Positions 43,660-52,801 of a stretch of 64,000 nucleotides of DNA are shown here, one piece after another. The notes under the pieces were generated by a model, which saw only the letters and a program-made list of their open reading frames with translations, made no database searches and had not been told where the DNA came from. Position 1 is the stretch's first letter, and the number at the start of each line of letters is the position of its first letter. Source of the DNA: Lactobacillus apis (GTDB taxonomy: Bacteria; Bacillota; Bacilli; Lactobacillales; Lactobacillaceae); NCBI RefSeq assembly GCF_002837055.1, contig NZ_PDKP01000001.1:724199-788198 (forward strand), given 5' to 3'. Made by a program: the position numbers and the translations under genes.

Positions 43660-44580
43660 ATGGATAGTCGGCTATTAACTTTTTTGGAAGCACTTGAAAG
43701 CAGCACGTCTTTTTCCGAAGCAGCACAAAAGCTTTATTTATCACAGCCTTACGTCAGTCGCGTAATCAAAAAATATGAAAAACAATACAATGTTATTCTA
43801 ATTAGTCGTAATTCTCACCCGGTACAATTAACCCCTGCAGGGCATCTTTTAATCACTTATTTGCGCAAAGATTTACAATTACAAAACGAATTAACTAATA
43901 AAATGAGAAAATATGAGCAAAGTTCTTTTCCCACATTACGAATGGGAATTACTCCCCCACTTGGAGAGAATTTTAATCTAACCATATTACCTATTTTATT
44001 AGAGAAGTTTCCTAACTTAAGAACTTCTACGCTAGAACTTAGTACAGCTGATGCAGAAAAAGCGTTTAAAGATGAACAACTAGACTTGTTTGTTGGTAAC
44101 GTTATTCAACTTCCCGGTATTAAGAGCCAAAGCCTGCACAAAGATACTCAAGTTTTAGTTTTAGGTAGAAATTCAAAGTTATACCAGCCTTGCCAAAAAG
44201 AAATCCCTTTTTCTCTTAACAAACTTCATGAGCTCATCCAGGAAAACTTTATTATTGTTGATGGTGAACGCCATTATCAAGAAATTATTAATAACTATTT
44301 TAATAAAATTGGCCTTCATTTTTACCCACAAATTCACGTTCGAGATTCGCTCACTGCCCTTAAGCTAGCGAGCAAGGGATTGGGAAACATGACAACTAGT
44401 ATTGAAATGGTTAAAAATGATAGATTTAGCAATATCAATTATATTGTGTTGCCGGTTAATGAGATTAATGTCAATTTTGCGGTTTCTACTGATACATCAA
44501 ATATTCAGCTGGCAGAAGAAATTAACGAAGTTAGCAAAATACTGAAAAGAACTTTTACGAGTAAAATCTTAACTTACTAG
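43660..44580 (+). CDS. LysR family transcriptional regulator
   Basis: 306 residues from ATG 43660 (AGGTG 7 nt upstream); a GTG three codons earlier is possible. The N-terminal HTH has LLTFLEALESSTSFSEAAQK and LYLSQPYVSRVIKKYE (1-60). The effector-binding domain (about 92-300) follows. It diverges from the flavoprotein reductase gene and is a likely regulator of it. The effector is unknown. Confidence 0.9.
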   Translation: MDSRLLTFLEALESSTSFSEAAQKLYLSQPYVSRVIKKYEKQYNVILISRNSHPVQLTPAGHLLITYLRKDLQLQNELTNKMRKYEQSSFPTLRMGITPPLGENFNLTILPILLEKFPNLRTSTLELSTADAEKAFKDEQLDLFVGNVIQLPGIKSQSLHKDTQVLVLGRNSKLYQPCQKEIPFSLNKLHELIQENFIIVDGERHYQEIINNYFNKIGLHFYPQIHVRDSLTALKLASKGLGNMTTSIEMVKNDRFSNINYIVLPVNEINVNFAVSTDTSNIQLAEEINEVSKILKRTFTSKILTY

Positions 44581-44694
44581 TTTTTATACTAATTTAGAGT
44601 ACAGTATAAAAGCTACGATAATCTTTAAAAACAAAAGTATTATAATAAACTCTGAGTGTTACGCATTAATGAAAAATAGAAAGGTAACTTATTT

Positions 44695-45264
44695 ATGAAA
44701 ACAATTTACTTGGTACGTCATGGGCAAACTTTGTTTAATGTTCAACATAAAATTCAGGGCTTTTGTGATTCACCATTGACCGAATTAGGTATTAAGCAAG
44801 CTTTGACTACCAAAAAAGAATATTTTGAACACAACCAGATTACTTTAGAGGAAGCACATTGTTCTACTTCAGAACGAGCAGTTGATACTCTAAAGTTAAT
44901 CACTGATTTGCCTTTTTCAACTCATAAAGCTTTACGTGAATGGAACTTTGGTACTTACGAGGGCGAGGGTGAACATTTAAATCCTCCTCTTCCTTATAAT
45001 GACTTCTTTGTTCAATTTGGTGGTGAATCCCAAGTACAGCTGACTAGAAGAATCAATGAAGCCATTACTAAAATAGCTGCAGAGTCTAGCAATGAACAAA
45101 TCTTAATCGTTTCGCATGGAGCTGCTATTGCAAACTTCTATCGACAATGGGAAAAGTACAACACCTTTACGCGTAAAGATCGAATCAAAAACTGTTCAGT
45201 GCTGAAATATACATTTGAAAACGATATTTTTTATTTACAAGAGCTTTTTAACCCAAGCTGCTAA
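44695..45264 (+). CDS. Histidine phosphatase family protein
   Basis: 189 residues. Phospho-His in LVRHGQTLFN (about 7-9) and the second His in IVSHGAAIA (about 142), with REWNFGTYEG. It is a branch-1 phosphoglycerate mutase-like phosphatase; the substrate cannot be named from sequence. The SD GAAAGG is about 10 nt from ATG. Transcribed alone, it converges on the aldo/keto reductase gene. Confidence 0.88.
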   Translation: MKTIYLVRHGQTLFNVQHKIQGFCDSPLTELGIKQALTTKKEYFEHNQITLEEAHCSTSERAVDTLKLITDLPFSTHKALREWNFGTYEGEGEHLNPPLPYNDFFVQFGGESQVQLTRRINEAITKIAAESSNEQILIVSHGAAIANFYRQWEKYNTFTRKDRIKNCSVLKYTFENDIFYLQELFNPSC

Positions 45265-45289
45265 TTACATGCACTTTTTATAACCTAAC

Positions 45290-45340
45290 ACAAAAAACTT
45301 CCTACATTTAAGATGATTAAATGTAGGAAGTTTTTTACAT
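45290..45340. terminator. Bidirectional terminator
   Basis: A long stem AAAAAACTTCCTACATTTAA / TTAAATGTAGGAAGTTTTTT between convergent genes. Confidence 0.9.
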
Positions 45341-45363
45341 CTTAGCAAATTTACGTTCTTACT

Positions 45364-46227
45364 TTACATTTTTCCACCAAATACTGGAAAATGCCCAGCA
45401 GAACCGTAATCAAAGCTAGTGATATTCTCTAAAGTAGACATATCTTTAGCACTTATCTCAAAATTCAGCTCTGCATCCTGCTTCATATGATCTGGATTTT
45501 TTGCTTTAGGCAGAACTACAGTGTTTAATTGCCAATCATAACGAATACACAACTGAGCAACAGAAACATCATATTTATCTGCAATTTCTTTAATTGTTGA
45601 GTTATTCAGAGCTTCTCCATGTGCAACCGGAGAAAATGATTCAACTACAATATCATTTTTTTGACAAAAATCGATTAGCTTCTTAGGAGTTGCTCCAATA
45701 TGACACAAAATTTGATTTACCATTGGTTTAGTATCACTGTTATCAATCAAATTTTGCAAATCCTCTGGTTCAAAGCTTGAAACACCAATAGCTCTTAATT
45801 TACCCTCTTTCATTGCATCCTCTAAAGCACGCCAGGTTTCTAAGTTGCCTTCAAAATGACGATCAGAAGATTGATTTACTTCTCGCCAAGGTTGCGGATT
45901 ATGAATGATCATCATATCTAAGTAATCAAGTTCCATCCGTGTGAGAGTTTCATCAATTGACTTTTTCGCCTCTTGATAGTTTTTGATTTCAGCCTCAACT
46001 TTTGAATTAACAAAAATTTGGTCACGTTGAATGCCAGAGTCTCTTATTCCTTGACCAACCCCTTTTTCATTATGATAAGCTTGTGCGGTATCGATATGAC
46101 GGTATCCCATCTTTAAAGCGGCTGCTACAGGTAAAGCTACTTCATTGTCTGGAATTTCCCAAGTTCCCAAAGCTAATTTAGGGATTTCTACTCCATTAGT
46201 AAGTGTAAATGTCTCATCAAAAATCAT
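45364..46227 (-). CDS. Aldo/keto reductase
   Basis: 287 residues, AKR5-like. Catalytic Asp in GYRHIDTAQAYHNE with Tyr, Lys in INSKVEAE-like position (VNSKVEAEI) and His in MIIHNPQPW. NADPH binding is through the C-terminal LPKAKNPDHMKQDAEL. It reduces aldehydes or ketones, possibly methylglyoxal or 2,5-diketogluconate types; the substrate is undetermined. GGGAGG precedes ATG. It is monocistronic, between terminators. Confidence 0.92.
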   Translation of the reverse strand: MIFDETFTLTNGVEIPKLALGTWEIPDNEVALPVAAALKMGYRHIDTAQAYHNEKGVGQGIRDSGIQRDQIFVNSKVEAEIKNYQEAKKSIDETLTRMELDYLDMMIIHNPQPWREVNQSSDRHFEGNLETWRALEDAMKEGKLRAIGVSSFEPEDLQNLIDNSDTKPMVNQILCHIGATPKKLIDFCQKNDIVVESFSPVAHGEALNNSTIKEIADKYDVSVAQLCIRYDWQLNTVVLPKAKNPDHMKQDAELNFEISAKDMSTLENITSFDYGSAGHFPVFGGKM

Positions 46228-46330
46228 AATTGTCCTCCCATATGTTTTTCTTGAGTATAGTTCTTAAAGCCCACTTTAAGTCAAGAATTTTTCCACTCAT
46301 TTAAAAATTAGAGAACTAGCTTTTTGAAGT

Positions 46331-46366
46331 ACAAAAAAAGCCAGTTTTAAACTGACTTTTTTTAGA
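46331..46366. terminator. Terminator after fba
   Basis: A stem AAAAAAAGCCAGTTT / AAACTGACTTTTTTT with one mismatch and U runs on both strands; it serves fba on the minus strand. Confidence 0.8.
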
Positions 46367-46382
46367 TATTAAGCTAACTTAA

Positions 46383-47297
46383 TTATTCTAAGTTTAATGA
46401 GCTCTTATCAAATGCAACTGACTTAATCTTGTCGTCGATTGATGGAGTACCTAACCAAGTAATCATTTCCTTCATTGAGGCAGTGATTGCTTCAGTACCA
46501 GGAAGAAGAAGCTTACGAGGATCGTAACCCTTGTTGTCCTTGTCTTCATCCTTGTGAGCTTCGAAGTACTTACGAGTAGCTTCTTGGAATGCTAATTGGA
46601 ATTCAGTGTTAATGTTAACCTTTGAAATACCAAGTGAAATAGCCTTCTTAACTTGTTCTTCAGGAATTCCTGAACCACCGTGTAATACAAGTGGAACTGA
46701 AACAGCATCAGCAATTTCCTTTAGACGGTCAAAGTTAAGGCCCTTCCAGTCAGCTGGGTATACACCGTGAATGTTACCAATACCACAAGCAAGCTTGTCA
46801 ACACCGGCAGCAGCAAATGCCTTTGCGTCTTCAACAGAAGCAAGTTCTCCACCTTCGGAACCTTGATTTTCACCAATCTTACCGATTTCAGCTTCAACTG
46901 AAATGCCGCGTTCGTGAGCTAACTTAACGATTTCCTTGGTCTTAGCTAAGTTTTCTTCAGTTGACAAAGCATGACCATCAAACATAACTGATGAGTAGCC
47001 AAGTGCAATACATTCCTTAGCAGCTTCAAAATCACCGTGGTCCAAGTTCAAAACAACTGGAACTGAGATATTCATTGAATCCATTGAGTCTTCAACAATA
47101 TCCTTAGCAACCTTGTAACCACCCATGTACTTAGCAGCACCCATTGAAACTTGGATTAAAACTGGGGTTCTAGTTTCCTCAGCAGCTTGCAAAATTGCAC
47201 GAGTCCATTCCAAATTGTTAGTGTTATAAGCACCTACTGCATAATGGTTTTCACGCGCATCTTTAAAGATTTGGTTACCATTATCTAAATATGCCAT
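46383..47297 (-). CDS. fba: Fructose-1,6-bisphosphate aldolase, class II
   Basis: 304 residues, zinc-dependent class II aldolase. Zinc ligands lie in VVLNLDHGD and in HGVYPADWKG; LVLHGGSGIPEEQVKKAISLG and KVNINTEFQLAF complete the site. It splits FBP to GAP and DHAP. Note for interpretation: homofermentative lactobacilli depend on it for glycolysis. AGGAGG precedes ATG. It is expressed from its own promoter with a cre-like site upstream. Confidence 0.97.
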   Translation of the reverse strand: MAYLDNGNQIFKDARENHYAVGAYNTNNLEWTRAILQAAEETRTPVLIQVSMGAAKYMGGYKVAKDIVEDSMDSMNISVPVVLNLDHGDFEAAKECIALGYSSVMFDGHALSTEENLAKTKEIVKLAHERGISVEAEIGKIGENQGSEGGELASVEDAKAFAAAGVDKLACGIGNIHGVYPADWKGLNFDRLKEIADAVSVPLVLHGGSGIPEEQVKKAISLGISKVNINTEFQLAFQEATRKYFEAHKDEDKDNKGYDPRKLLLPGTEAITASMKEMITWLGTPSIDDKIKSVAFDKSSLNLE

Positions 47298-47329
47298 TAA
47301 TAATTACCTCCTATTAATCTTACAGTCAC

Positions 47330-47359
47330 ATTGTACCGTAATAATGAAGTGATGAGCAA
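47330..47359 (-). promoter_or_regulatory. Promoter of fba
   Basis: Minus strand TTGCTC (47359-47354), 18 bp, TACAAT (47335-47330). Confidence 0.6.
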
Positions 47360-47370
47360 TCTTTTAATCA

Positions 47371-47386
47371 ATGTAAACGCTATTTT
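47371..47386. promoter_or_regulatory. cre-like site upstream of the fba promoter
   Basis: ATGTAAACGCTATTTT has a perfect left half and core of the CcpA consensus (WTGNAANCG) and two mismatches on the right. It sits 12 bp upstream of the -35 box, a position more fitting for activation than repression. Confidence 0.4.
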
Positions 47387-47396
47387 TGCAAAAAAA

Positions 47397-49082
47397 TTAC
47401 ATTTCTTTTGGTGCATTTACACCTAATAATCTTAATGCTTCAGTTAAAACAATTGAAGTGGCTTCAACTAAGGCCAAGCGACTATTAATCTGCTCATCTT
47501 CAGTCAAAATTTTAACATTAGCGTAGTATTTATTAAACTTTTTCGCAACATCTAAAGCATATTTAGCAATTACAGAAGGTTCAAACTTGTCACTACTACG
47601 TGCAATGATTCTAGGAAAATCAGCTAGAGCCTTAGCAACGCTAAATGACCAATCATCATTGAGACTATTATTTGAAAGGCTAGGTTCTTGACCCATCTTC
47701 GCAGCTTTGCGTAAAACACTTTGAGCACGCGCATTGGTGTATTGAACGTATGGACCAGTGTCACCTTCAAAACGAACAACTTCATCCAAGTCAAAATCAA
47801 AATTTTCAATTCGATCATTTTTCAAATCGTGGAAAATAACTGCACCAACACCTACATCATGCGCAACTTGTTCCTTATTAGTCAAGTTAGGATTCTTTTG
47901 ATCAATTTGCTTCCGCGCAAGGTCAATTGCATCCCCTAAAACTTGATCAAGGAAAACAACATTACCCTTTCTAGTAGAAAGCTTTTTGCCGTTTTGAGTA
48001 ATTAAGCCAAATGGAACATGGTGAATTCGATCTGCCCAGTCATAACCCATTTTCTTAAGAACAGTTTTTAATTCTACGAAATGCTGTGCTTGCTCATTCC
48101 CAACAACATATAGCATTTTTACAAAATGATAAGTATTCATCCGGTAAATTGCAGCTGCCAAATCTCTTGTTAAATAAATACTACTACCATCAGATTTAAC
48201 AATTAAAGCTGGGTTTTCATCTTCACCCATATCAACAACTTGTGCTCCGCGAGATTCGTGCAACAAGCCCTTTTCCTTCAATTCATCAATAACAGGCTGC
48301 ATTTTGTCATTGAAAAAGGCTTCACCTTTATAAGAATCAAAATCTACGCCTAATTCTTTATAGATCCGCTTAAAGTCAGCTAAAGAAACCTCACGGAACC
48401 ATTGCCATAATTCGACTGCTTCAGGATCACCGTCTTCCAGCTTCTTAAACCAAGCACGTCCTTCATCATCCAATTTAGGATCTTTTTCGGCTTCTTCATG
48501 GAATTTAACATAGTACTTAAACAAGTTCATGATAGGGTCTTTTTTGACGTCTTCTTCATTGCCCCAGCGCTTGTATGCATAAATCAATTTACCAAATTGG
48601 GTACCATAATCACCAAGATAATTGATTTTGATTGGTGTGTAACCAACCTTTTTCATTGTTTCTGCAATTGAATTACCAATCACAGTTGAACGCAGATGGC
48701 CCATTGACATTGGTTTTGCAATGTTAGGGCTCGACATGTCGATAGGAACATTACCTTCACCTAACTTCTGGTCACCATAGTGTTCTTTTTCACTCAGCAC
48801 CTCGTCAAGAGTTTGACTGATTAGCTTTTCATGGTCAATTGCAAAATTGACATAAGGGCCAACTGCCTGAATATTTGCAAAGTCAACACTAGTCAAATTA
48901 GCTGCGATTTCTTTTGCAATTTCTGCTGGATTTTTATGCATTGTTTTTGCTAAGACGAAAGCCGGAAAAGCATAATCACCCATCTTTTCATTTTTAGGCC
49001 GTTCGATTAACTGACTAATCTTATCTTTTGGTAGATCAACTTGGCTTGAAACCAAATCAACTACTTTATTTTTAAAGTCCAT
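47397..49082 (-). CDS. argS: Arginyl-tRNA synthetase
   Basis: 561 residues from ATG 49082 with GGAGG 5 nt upstream; the upstream in-frame extension lies inside the T-box terminator and is not coding. The N-terminal Add1 domain is followed by a class I core with SPNIAKPMSMGHLRST (HIGH-type GHL) and KLSTRKG (KMSKS-type). The C-terminal DALR anticodon domain ends LLGVNAPKEM. It charges tRNA(Arg). No terminator separates it from fba. Confidence 0.97.
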   Translation of the reverse strand: MDFKNKVVDLVSSQVDLPKDKISQLIERPKNEKMGDYAFPAFVLAKTMHKNPAEIAKEIAANLTSVDFANIQAVGPYVNFAIDHEKLISQTLDEVLSEKEHYGDQKLGEGNVPIDMSSPNIAKPMSMGHLRSTVIGNSIAETMKKVGYTPIKINYLGDYGTQFGKLIYAYKRWGNEEDVKKDPIMNLFKYYVKFHEEAEKDPKLDDEGRAWFKKLEDGDPEAVELWQWFREVSLADFKRIYKELGVDFDSYKGEAFFNDKMQPVIDELKEKGLLHESRGAQVVDMGEDENPALIVKSDGSSIYLTRDLAAAIYRMNTYHFVKMLYVVGNEQAQHFVELKTVLKKMGYDWADRIHHVPFGLITQNGKKLSTRKGNVVFLDQVLGDAIDLARKQIDQKNPNLTNKEQVAHDVGVGAVIFHDLKNDRIENFDFDLDEVVRFEGDTGPYVQYTNARAQSVLRKAAKMGQEPSLSNNSLNDDWSFSVAKALADFPRIIARSSDKFEPSVIAKYALDVAKKFNKYYANVKILTEDEQINSRLALVEATSIVLTEALRLLGVNAPKEM

Positions 49083-49094
49083 CGTTACCTCCAA

Positions 49095-49304
49095 AATCAA
49101 ACAAAAAGTCTCCTCCTTACTTAAAAGGAAGAGACGAGTTTTTACCCGCGGTACCACTCTAATTGACACTAAGTATCCGCTTATTTAATTTGTTATCTTT
49201 TTATATCGTTAGGCACGCCTTCGGCTATTTTTCCAGTTCACCTTACACCAACGTGAACTCGCTAAAAATGGAAAAGATACTTACTACTCCTAACACCTTA
49301 CAAA
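49095..49304 (-). promoter_or_regulatory. T-box riboswitch of argS
   Basis: A ~210 nt leader containing the exact T-box AGAGTGGTACCGCGGGT (49160-49144). The terminator stem GTCTCTTCC / GGAGGAGAC (49135-49108) is followed by five U. tRNA(Arg)-dependent antitermination is expected. Confidence 0.93.
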
Positions 49305-49309
49305 AACAG

Positions 49310-49338
49310 ATTATAACAGGAAAAACTATTAAAGCCAA
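49310..49338 (-). promoter_or_regulatory. Promoter of argS
   Basis: Minus strand TTGGCT, 17 bp, TATAAT (49315-49310), just upstream of the T-box leader. Confidence 0.6.
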
Positions 49339-49343
49339 CCGTT

Positions 49344-49958
49344 TTAATTGTTTTTGATTATAACTTCGGTGTTTGCCGGCACATGCTTCATTATCCAATA
49401 TGCATCAGGCACACTTAATCTAATACAGCCGTGTGACGAAGGCTTAACACCCAGTTTTTTAGCTTCTTTTTTATTGTACTTGCCATTGTTTTTTACTGGC
49501 ACAGAGTGAAATAAATAGACATTGTCAGTGTCAAAGCTTGTCCAATAATTCGCACCTTCATTTAATTTGGGATTGTAAAACGATGAGCCTCGATTATTCT
49601 GAATCTTAAACGTACCAGTCGGCGTATATGACTTACCATTGTGATACTCTCCTGCACTTGAAACCATTGTGTATACAACATGATTGTCACGTAAAATATA
49701 AACGCGATTCCCTTTTAAGGAGACACGAATCGTTAAATCATTTTCAAGACGTTTAACTTTGGGATACGGTATGCTTTGACTTGGTTTACGCCAATTGATT
49801 GGCACATTTAAAGTTTTAGGGTCTTTATAAGGACGATAAGAAGCTGCAGTCTTTTTTGCCGTACTTTGTTTTTGAGGCATTGAAACGCGTGCCAAACTAA
49901 TCGCACAAATCAAAAGTATAAAAAAAGTAGCGAGCGGTTTTAATAAGTTGTCTTTCAT
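49344..49958 (-). CDS. Membrane-anchored L,D-transpeptidase (YkuD domain)
   Basis: 204 residues. One N-terminal membrane segment (LLKPLATFFILLICAISLA) and an extracytoplasmic YkuD domain (about 75-203) with HSVPV and the catalytic SSHGCIRLSVPDAY (Cys about 179). There is no LysM or other wall-binding domain. It may form 3-3 cross-links or attach/alter wall peptides. AAGGAGG precedes ATG. There is no clear terminator before the argS promoter. Confidence 0.88.
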   Translation of the reverse strand: MKDNLLKPLATFFILLICAISLARVSMPQKQSTAKKTAASYRPYKDPKTLNVPINWRKPSQSIPYPKVKRLENDLTIRVSLKGNRVYILRDNHVVYTMVSSAGEYHNGKSYTPTGTFKIQNNRGSSFYNPKLNEGANYWTSFDTDNVYLFHSVPVKNNGKYNKKEAKKLGVKPSSHGCIRLSVPDAYWIMKHVPANTEVIIKNN

Positions 49959-50017
49959 GTCAGCCGACCTCCTTATGAAGCTCTCAGGTCTATTTTACAA
50001 TCTTTTGCAAAATAAAC

Positions 50018-50863
50018 TTATTGATCTTCAAATTCTTTCATTAATTTAGGTAAAAGCGCACTGATTTTAGTTGGTTGAACAACATAATCTCTTTTTGCAA
50101 TGATATCTCCAGACAGTGAATGCAAGTAAACTGCTGCTAAAACTGAATCAATGTTGCTACCAAACTGAGCTACAAATCCACCTATTATTCCGGCTAAGGT
50201 ATCTCCCATGCCTCCTACTGCCATTCCTGGATTACCAGTAGTATTTTCATAAATATTTCCGTTTGAATCATAAATGTGAGTGTGATTTGATTTCAAAACC
50301 AAAATGCCATTTTTATTAGGAAAAAGATTAACAAGAGTAGAAAGATTGGCACTATCAGTTTGATAAGGTATTCTGAGCTGGCTGATGCGTTGCCACTCCA
50401 TTTGATGTGGGGTGAGGATCACTAAGCCAGCAGCTTGCGGAATTAATTCATGATTAGTTGCAATTAAATCAAGCGCACTGGCATCTAAAATCAATGTTTG
50501 CTTACTTGTAATTTTTTGGCATAACATCATCAGTACTTTTTTACCAAACTCATTAGTGCCCATCCCTGGTCCACAAATAATAACATCTACTTTTGGAACT
50601 AGTTCTGCCAAGTCGCTGCTACGCCAATCGATGTACATTGCTTCTGGATCGCGGGCATGAAGTGCATTTAAATTAATCGAGTGACAAGCTACAGCTACCA
50701 GGCCTGCACCACTTTTTAGTGCTCCTTCAGTAGCCATGATAATCGCTCCACCATAGTTTTCGCTACCACCAATTAGCAAAACCCTACCATAATCGCCTTT
50801 ATGACTAGCGCTTTTTCTCTTCGAAATTACTTTTGTTAAGATCTTTTCTGTTACTTTTGTCAT
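50018..50863 (-). CDS. nnrD: ADP-dependent NAD(P)H-hydrate dehydratase
   Basis: 281 residues from ATG 50863 with GGAGG 5 nt upstream; the in-frame TTG four codons earlier contains the SD. It is a ribokinase-like YjeF C-domain protein: GDYGRVLLIGGSENYGGAIIMA, ICGPGMGTNEFG, and the catalytic NPGMAVGGMGDTLAGIIGG. It repairs hydrated NAD(P)H. The YjeF N-terminal epimerase domain is not fused here. It starts 1 bp after the dacA stop, so the two are co-transcribed. Confidence 0.92.
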   Translation of the reverse strand: MTKVTEKILTKVISKRKSASHKGDYGRVLLIGGSENYGGAIIMATEGALKSGAGLVAVACHSINLNALHARDPEAMYIDWRSSDLAELVPKVDVIICGPGMGTNEFGKKVLMMLCQKITSKQTLILDASALDLIATNHELIPQAAGLVILTPHQMEWQRISQLRIPYQTDSANLSTLVNLFPNKNGILVLKSNHTHIYDSNGNIYENTTGNPGMAVGGMGDTLAGIIGGFVAQFGSNIDSVLAAVYLHSLSGDIIAKRDYVVQPTKISALLPKLMKEFEDQ

Positions 50864-50864
50864 T

Positions 50865-52142
50865 TTATCCTCCAAATAGCCAGTGCCAGAAGCGAATAAA
50901 GATATTTACTCTATCAGTTGACGTTTGCGCTTGGGCTGGAAGCATGATGCCGTTGGGCTGCTCTAGCGAAAATAGTTTTGAATTACCTGACTTAAAATAA
51001 TATGAACTGACTGTTTGACCTTTAACGATCGGAGCTTCTACTGTTTTTTTAGTTAGACCAACCGAAAATGTTTCATCAACAGGTCGCCAAATAATTGCTT
51101 GATTCTTTATGCTAATATTAACTTGCTTGCTTTTTCCATTATGCACATTAACATTAGTTGAACCAATGATTGCTTGGTCCTTATTCAATTTAATTGGTTG
51201 ATACTTTTGGTAAACAAATGATAATAATTTACTTGTTTGTTCAAATCGAGCTGGATCAGCGCTGTTTAAGTGCTTAGCCCCCATGACAACAGTGATAATT
51301 CTTGCTCCCTGATGTTTCGCAGTGCCGATAAAACACGCACCCGCTGCATCAGTTGTACCCGTCTTCAGACCATCAACATTTAAGTTGGAATTATATTGTG
51401 ATAACCCCTTAAGCATCCAATTAAAATTTGTCATCGGTGTTTTGGTAGCTTGATCTACGAAATTCAAATGAGCAATTTTAGTTGTTTTAATTATTTCTGG
51501 ATATTCATTTATTAAATGCTGACCAACTACTGCCATATCTTTAGCCGACATTAAATTTTCTGCATTTTTTTCAGCTCCGGGATAAGCGTCACTCCCTACA
51601 CTTTTGTTGGGCAAACCACAAGCAGTATATAGCTGGGCATCTTTTATCCCCCACTGCTTTACTTGCAACCGCATTTGCTTTACAAAAGCTTTTTGTGAAC
51701 CACTAATAGTTTGAGCTAATAACATCGCTGCACCATTTGCTGACTCAATTAAAGTGGCTTGATACAACTGCTTAATTGTATAAGAATGATTCATTTTTAA
51801 TGGCACATTGGAAAAAAGTCTATTATTCGCCACCTTGACAATTTGTTCAGTTGGTTGAACTTCAGTATTCCAAGTGATTTTTTTATCATCAATTGCCTTC
51901 AATGTCAGATAGGCTGTTATAAGCTTCGTCATTGAAGCAATCGGAAGTGGCTCGTTAATATTTTTACCGTATAAAAGCTGACCGGTACTACTATCAATAG
52001 CAAGAGCAGATTTTACATCTAAGTTCAATTGTTCTTGTCTGTAATTGTCCGGTATTGCCTGAGCCGAAATTGTCTGCGTCGGTAATAATAATGTGACTAT
52101 GGTAACAAGGACCACTAAAAGCTGGGAAATTTTTCGTTTCAA
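50865..52142 (-). CDS. dacA: D-alanyl-D-alanine carboxypeptidase (DacA/PBP5 type)
   Basis: 425 residues assuming a TTG start at 52142 (MKRKISQLLVVLV) with AAGGTG 9 nt upstream; a GTG four codons earlier is also possible, while the distant ATG has no SD. The signal peptide cleaves near SAQA. Active-site motifs: SMTKL (SxxK), ESANGAA (SxN) and DGLKTGTTD (KTG). The C-terminal PBP5-C beta domain ends in an amphipathic tail IFIRFWHWLFGG for membrane attachment. It trims terminal D-Ala from peptidoglycan. Confidence 0.92.
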   Translation of the reverse strand: MKRKISQLLVVLVTIVTLLLPTQTISAQAIPDNYRQEQLNLDVKSALAIDSSTGQLLYGKNINEPLPIASMTKLITAYLTLKAIDDKKITWNTEVQPTEQIVKVANNRLFSNVPLKMNHSYTIKQLYQATLIESANGAAMLLAQTISGSQKAFVKQMRLQVKQWGIKDAQLYTACGLPNKSVGSDAYPGAEKNAENLMSAKDMAVVGQHLINEYPEIIKTTKIAHLNFVDQATKTPMTNFNWMLKGLSQYNSNLNVDGLKTGTTDAAGACFIGTAKHQGARIITVVMGAKHLNSADPARFEQTSKLLSFVYQKYQPIKLNKDQAIIGSTNVNVHNGKSKQVNISIKNQAIIWRPVDETFSVGLTKKTVEAPIVKGQTVSSYYFKSGNSKLFSLEQPNGIMLPAQAQTSTDRVNIFIRFWHWLFGG

Positions 52143-52238
52143 AATGTAAATCACCTTCCAATATCTTTTTTGGATATTTTTAGTTTTATGATTACATTCT
52201 ATCAAATTTTTGGTATCATTATTACTGGATTAAATAAG

Positions 52239-52325
52239 GCCCCGATGGCGGAATTGGCAGACGCGCAGCGTTCAGGTCGCTGTTTAGGTAACTAAGTGAA
52301 AGTTCGAATCTTTTTCGGGGCACCA
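52239..52325 (+). tRNA. tRNA-Leu (anticodon CAG)
   Basis: Class II tRNA with acceptor GCCCCGA / TCGGGGC, anticodon stem CAGCG / CGCTG enclosing TTCAGGT (anticodon CAG), a long variable arm (GGTAACTAAGTG), T arm GAAAG-TTCGAAT-CTTTT, and an encoded CCA end. It reads CUG. Confidence 0.96.
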
Positions 52326-52329
52326 ATTT

Positions 52330-52363
52330 GGGAAGCTAATCATTATTGATTAGCTTCTTTTTG
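52330..52363 (+). terminator. Terminator after tRNA-Leu
   Basis: A stem GAAGCTAATCA / TGATTAGCTTC followed by TTTTT. Confidence 0.88.
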
Positions 52364-52396
52364 TACTAGAATTTAGTTAGGTGAGGTGAGTTTGTC

Positions 52397-52618
52397 ATGC
52401 AGAAACATTTAACTAAATCAAGAGATAAAATTTTAACAGGTGTTTTTGGTGGAATTGCTGAATATTTTGGTTGGGACAAAGCTTGGACTAGAATCGGTGG
52501 AACAATTCTAATTTGTTGCACTGGCTTTGGTTTGATTGCATATATTGCTGCTGCAATCGTGATGCCTGACAAACCAAAGCACTCTGAAACGCCAGAGGGC
52601 GATTTCCATAAACTATAA
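52397..52618 (+). CDS. PspC domain membrane protein
   Basis: 73 residues. PspC pattern LTKSRDKILTGVFGGIAEYF then one hydrophobic helix (about 31-54: WTRIGGTILICC, GLIAYIAAAIVMP). In other bacteria PspC domains respond to envelope stress; small stand-alone forms are common in lactobacilli and their role is unclear. GAGGTGAG precedes ATG. Confidence 0.9.
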   Translation: MQKHLTKSRDKILTGVFGGIAEYFGWDKAWTRIGGTILICCTGFGLIAYIAAAIVMPDKPKHSETPEGDFHKL

Positions 52619-52646
52619 TATTTCAATTACAATTCAATTTAAAATT

Positions 52647-52690
52647 GCTTCAAATAGAGTGAACTTATCTCTTACTTGAAGCTTTTTTAT
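52647..52690 (+). terminator. Terminator after the PspC gene
   Basis: A stem-loop GCTTCAA...TTGAAGC with an inner AGAG/CTCT pairing, followed by TTTTTTA. Confidence 0.75.
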
Positions 52691-52801
52691 TGTCTACTAT
52701 AGAGAACGCACTATCTGAATTTAATTACTCAACCAGTTTGACGCTTTTGCAATTATGGAATATTATTTAATAAATTCTTAATGCAACGAAAGGTTAAAAA
52801 C

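Noticed and set aside
49083..49169. N-terminal extension of argS by 29 codons
   Set aside because: It lies inside the T-box terminator stem, and the ATG at 49082 has an ideal GGAGG.
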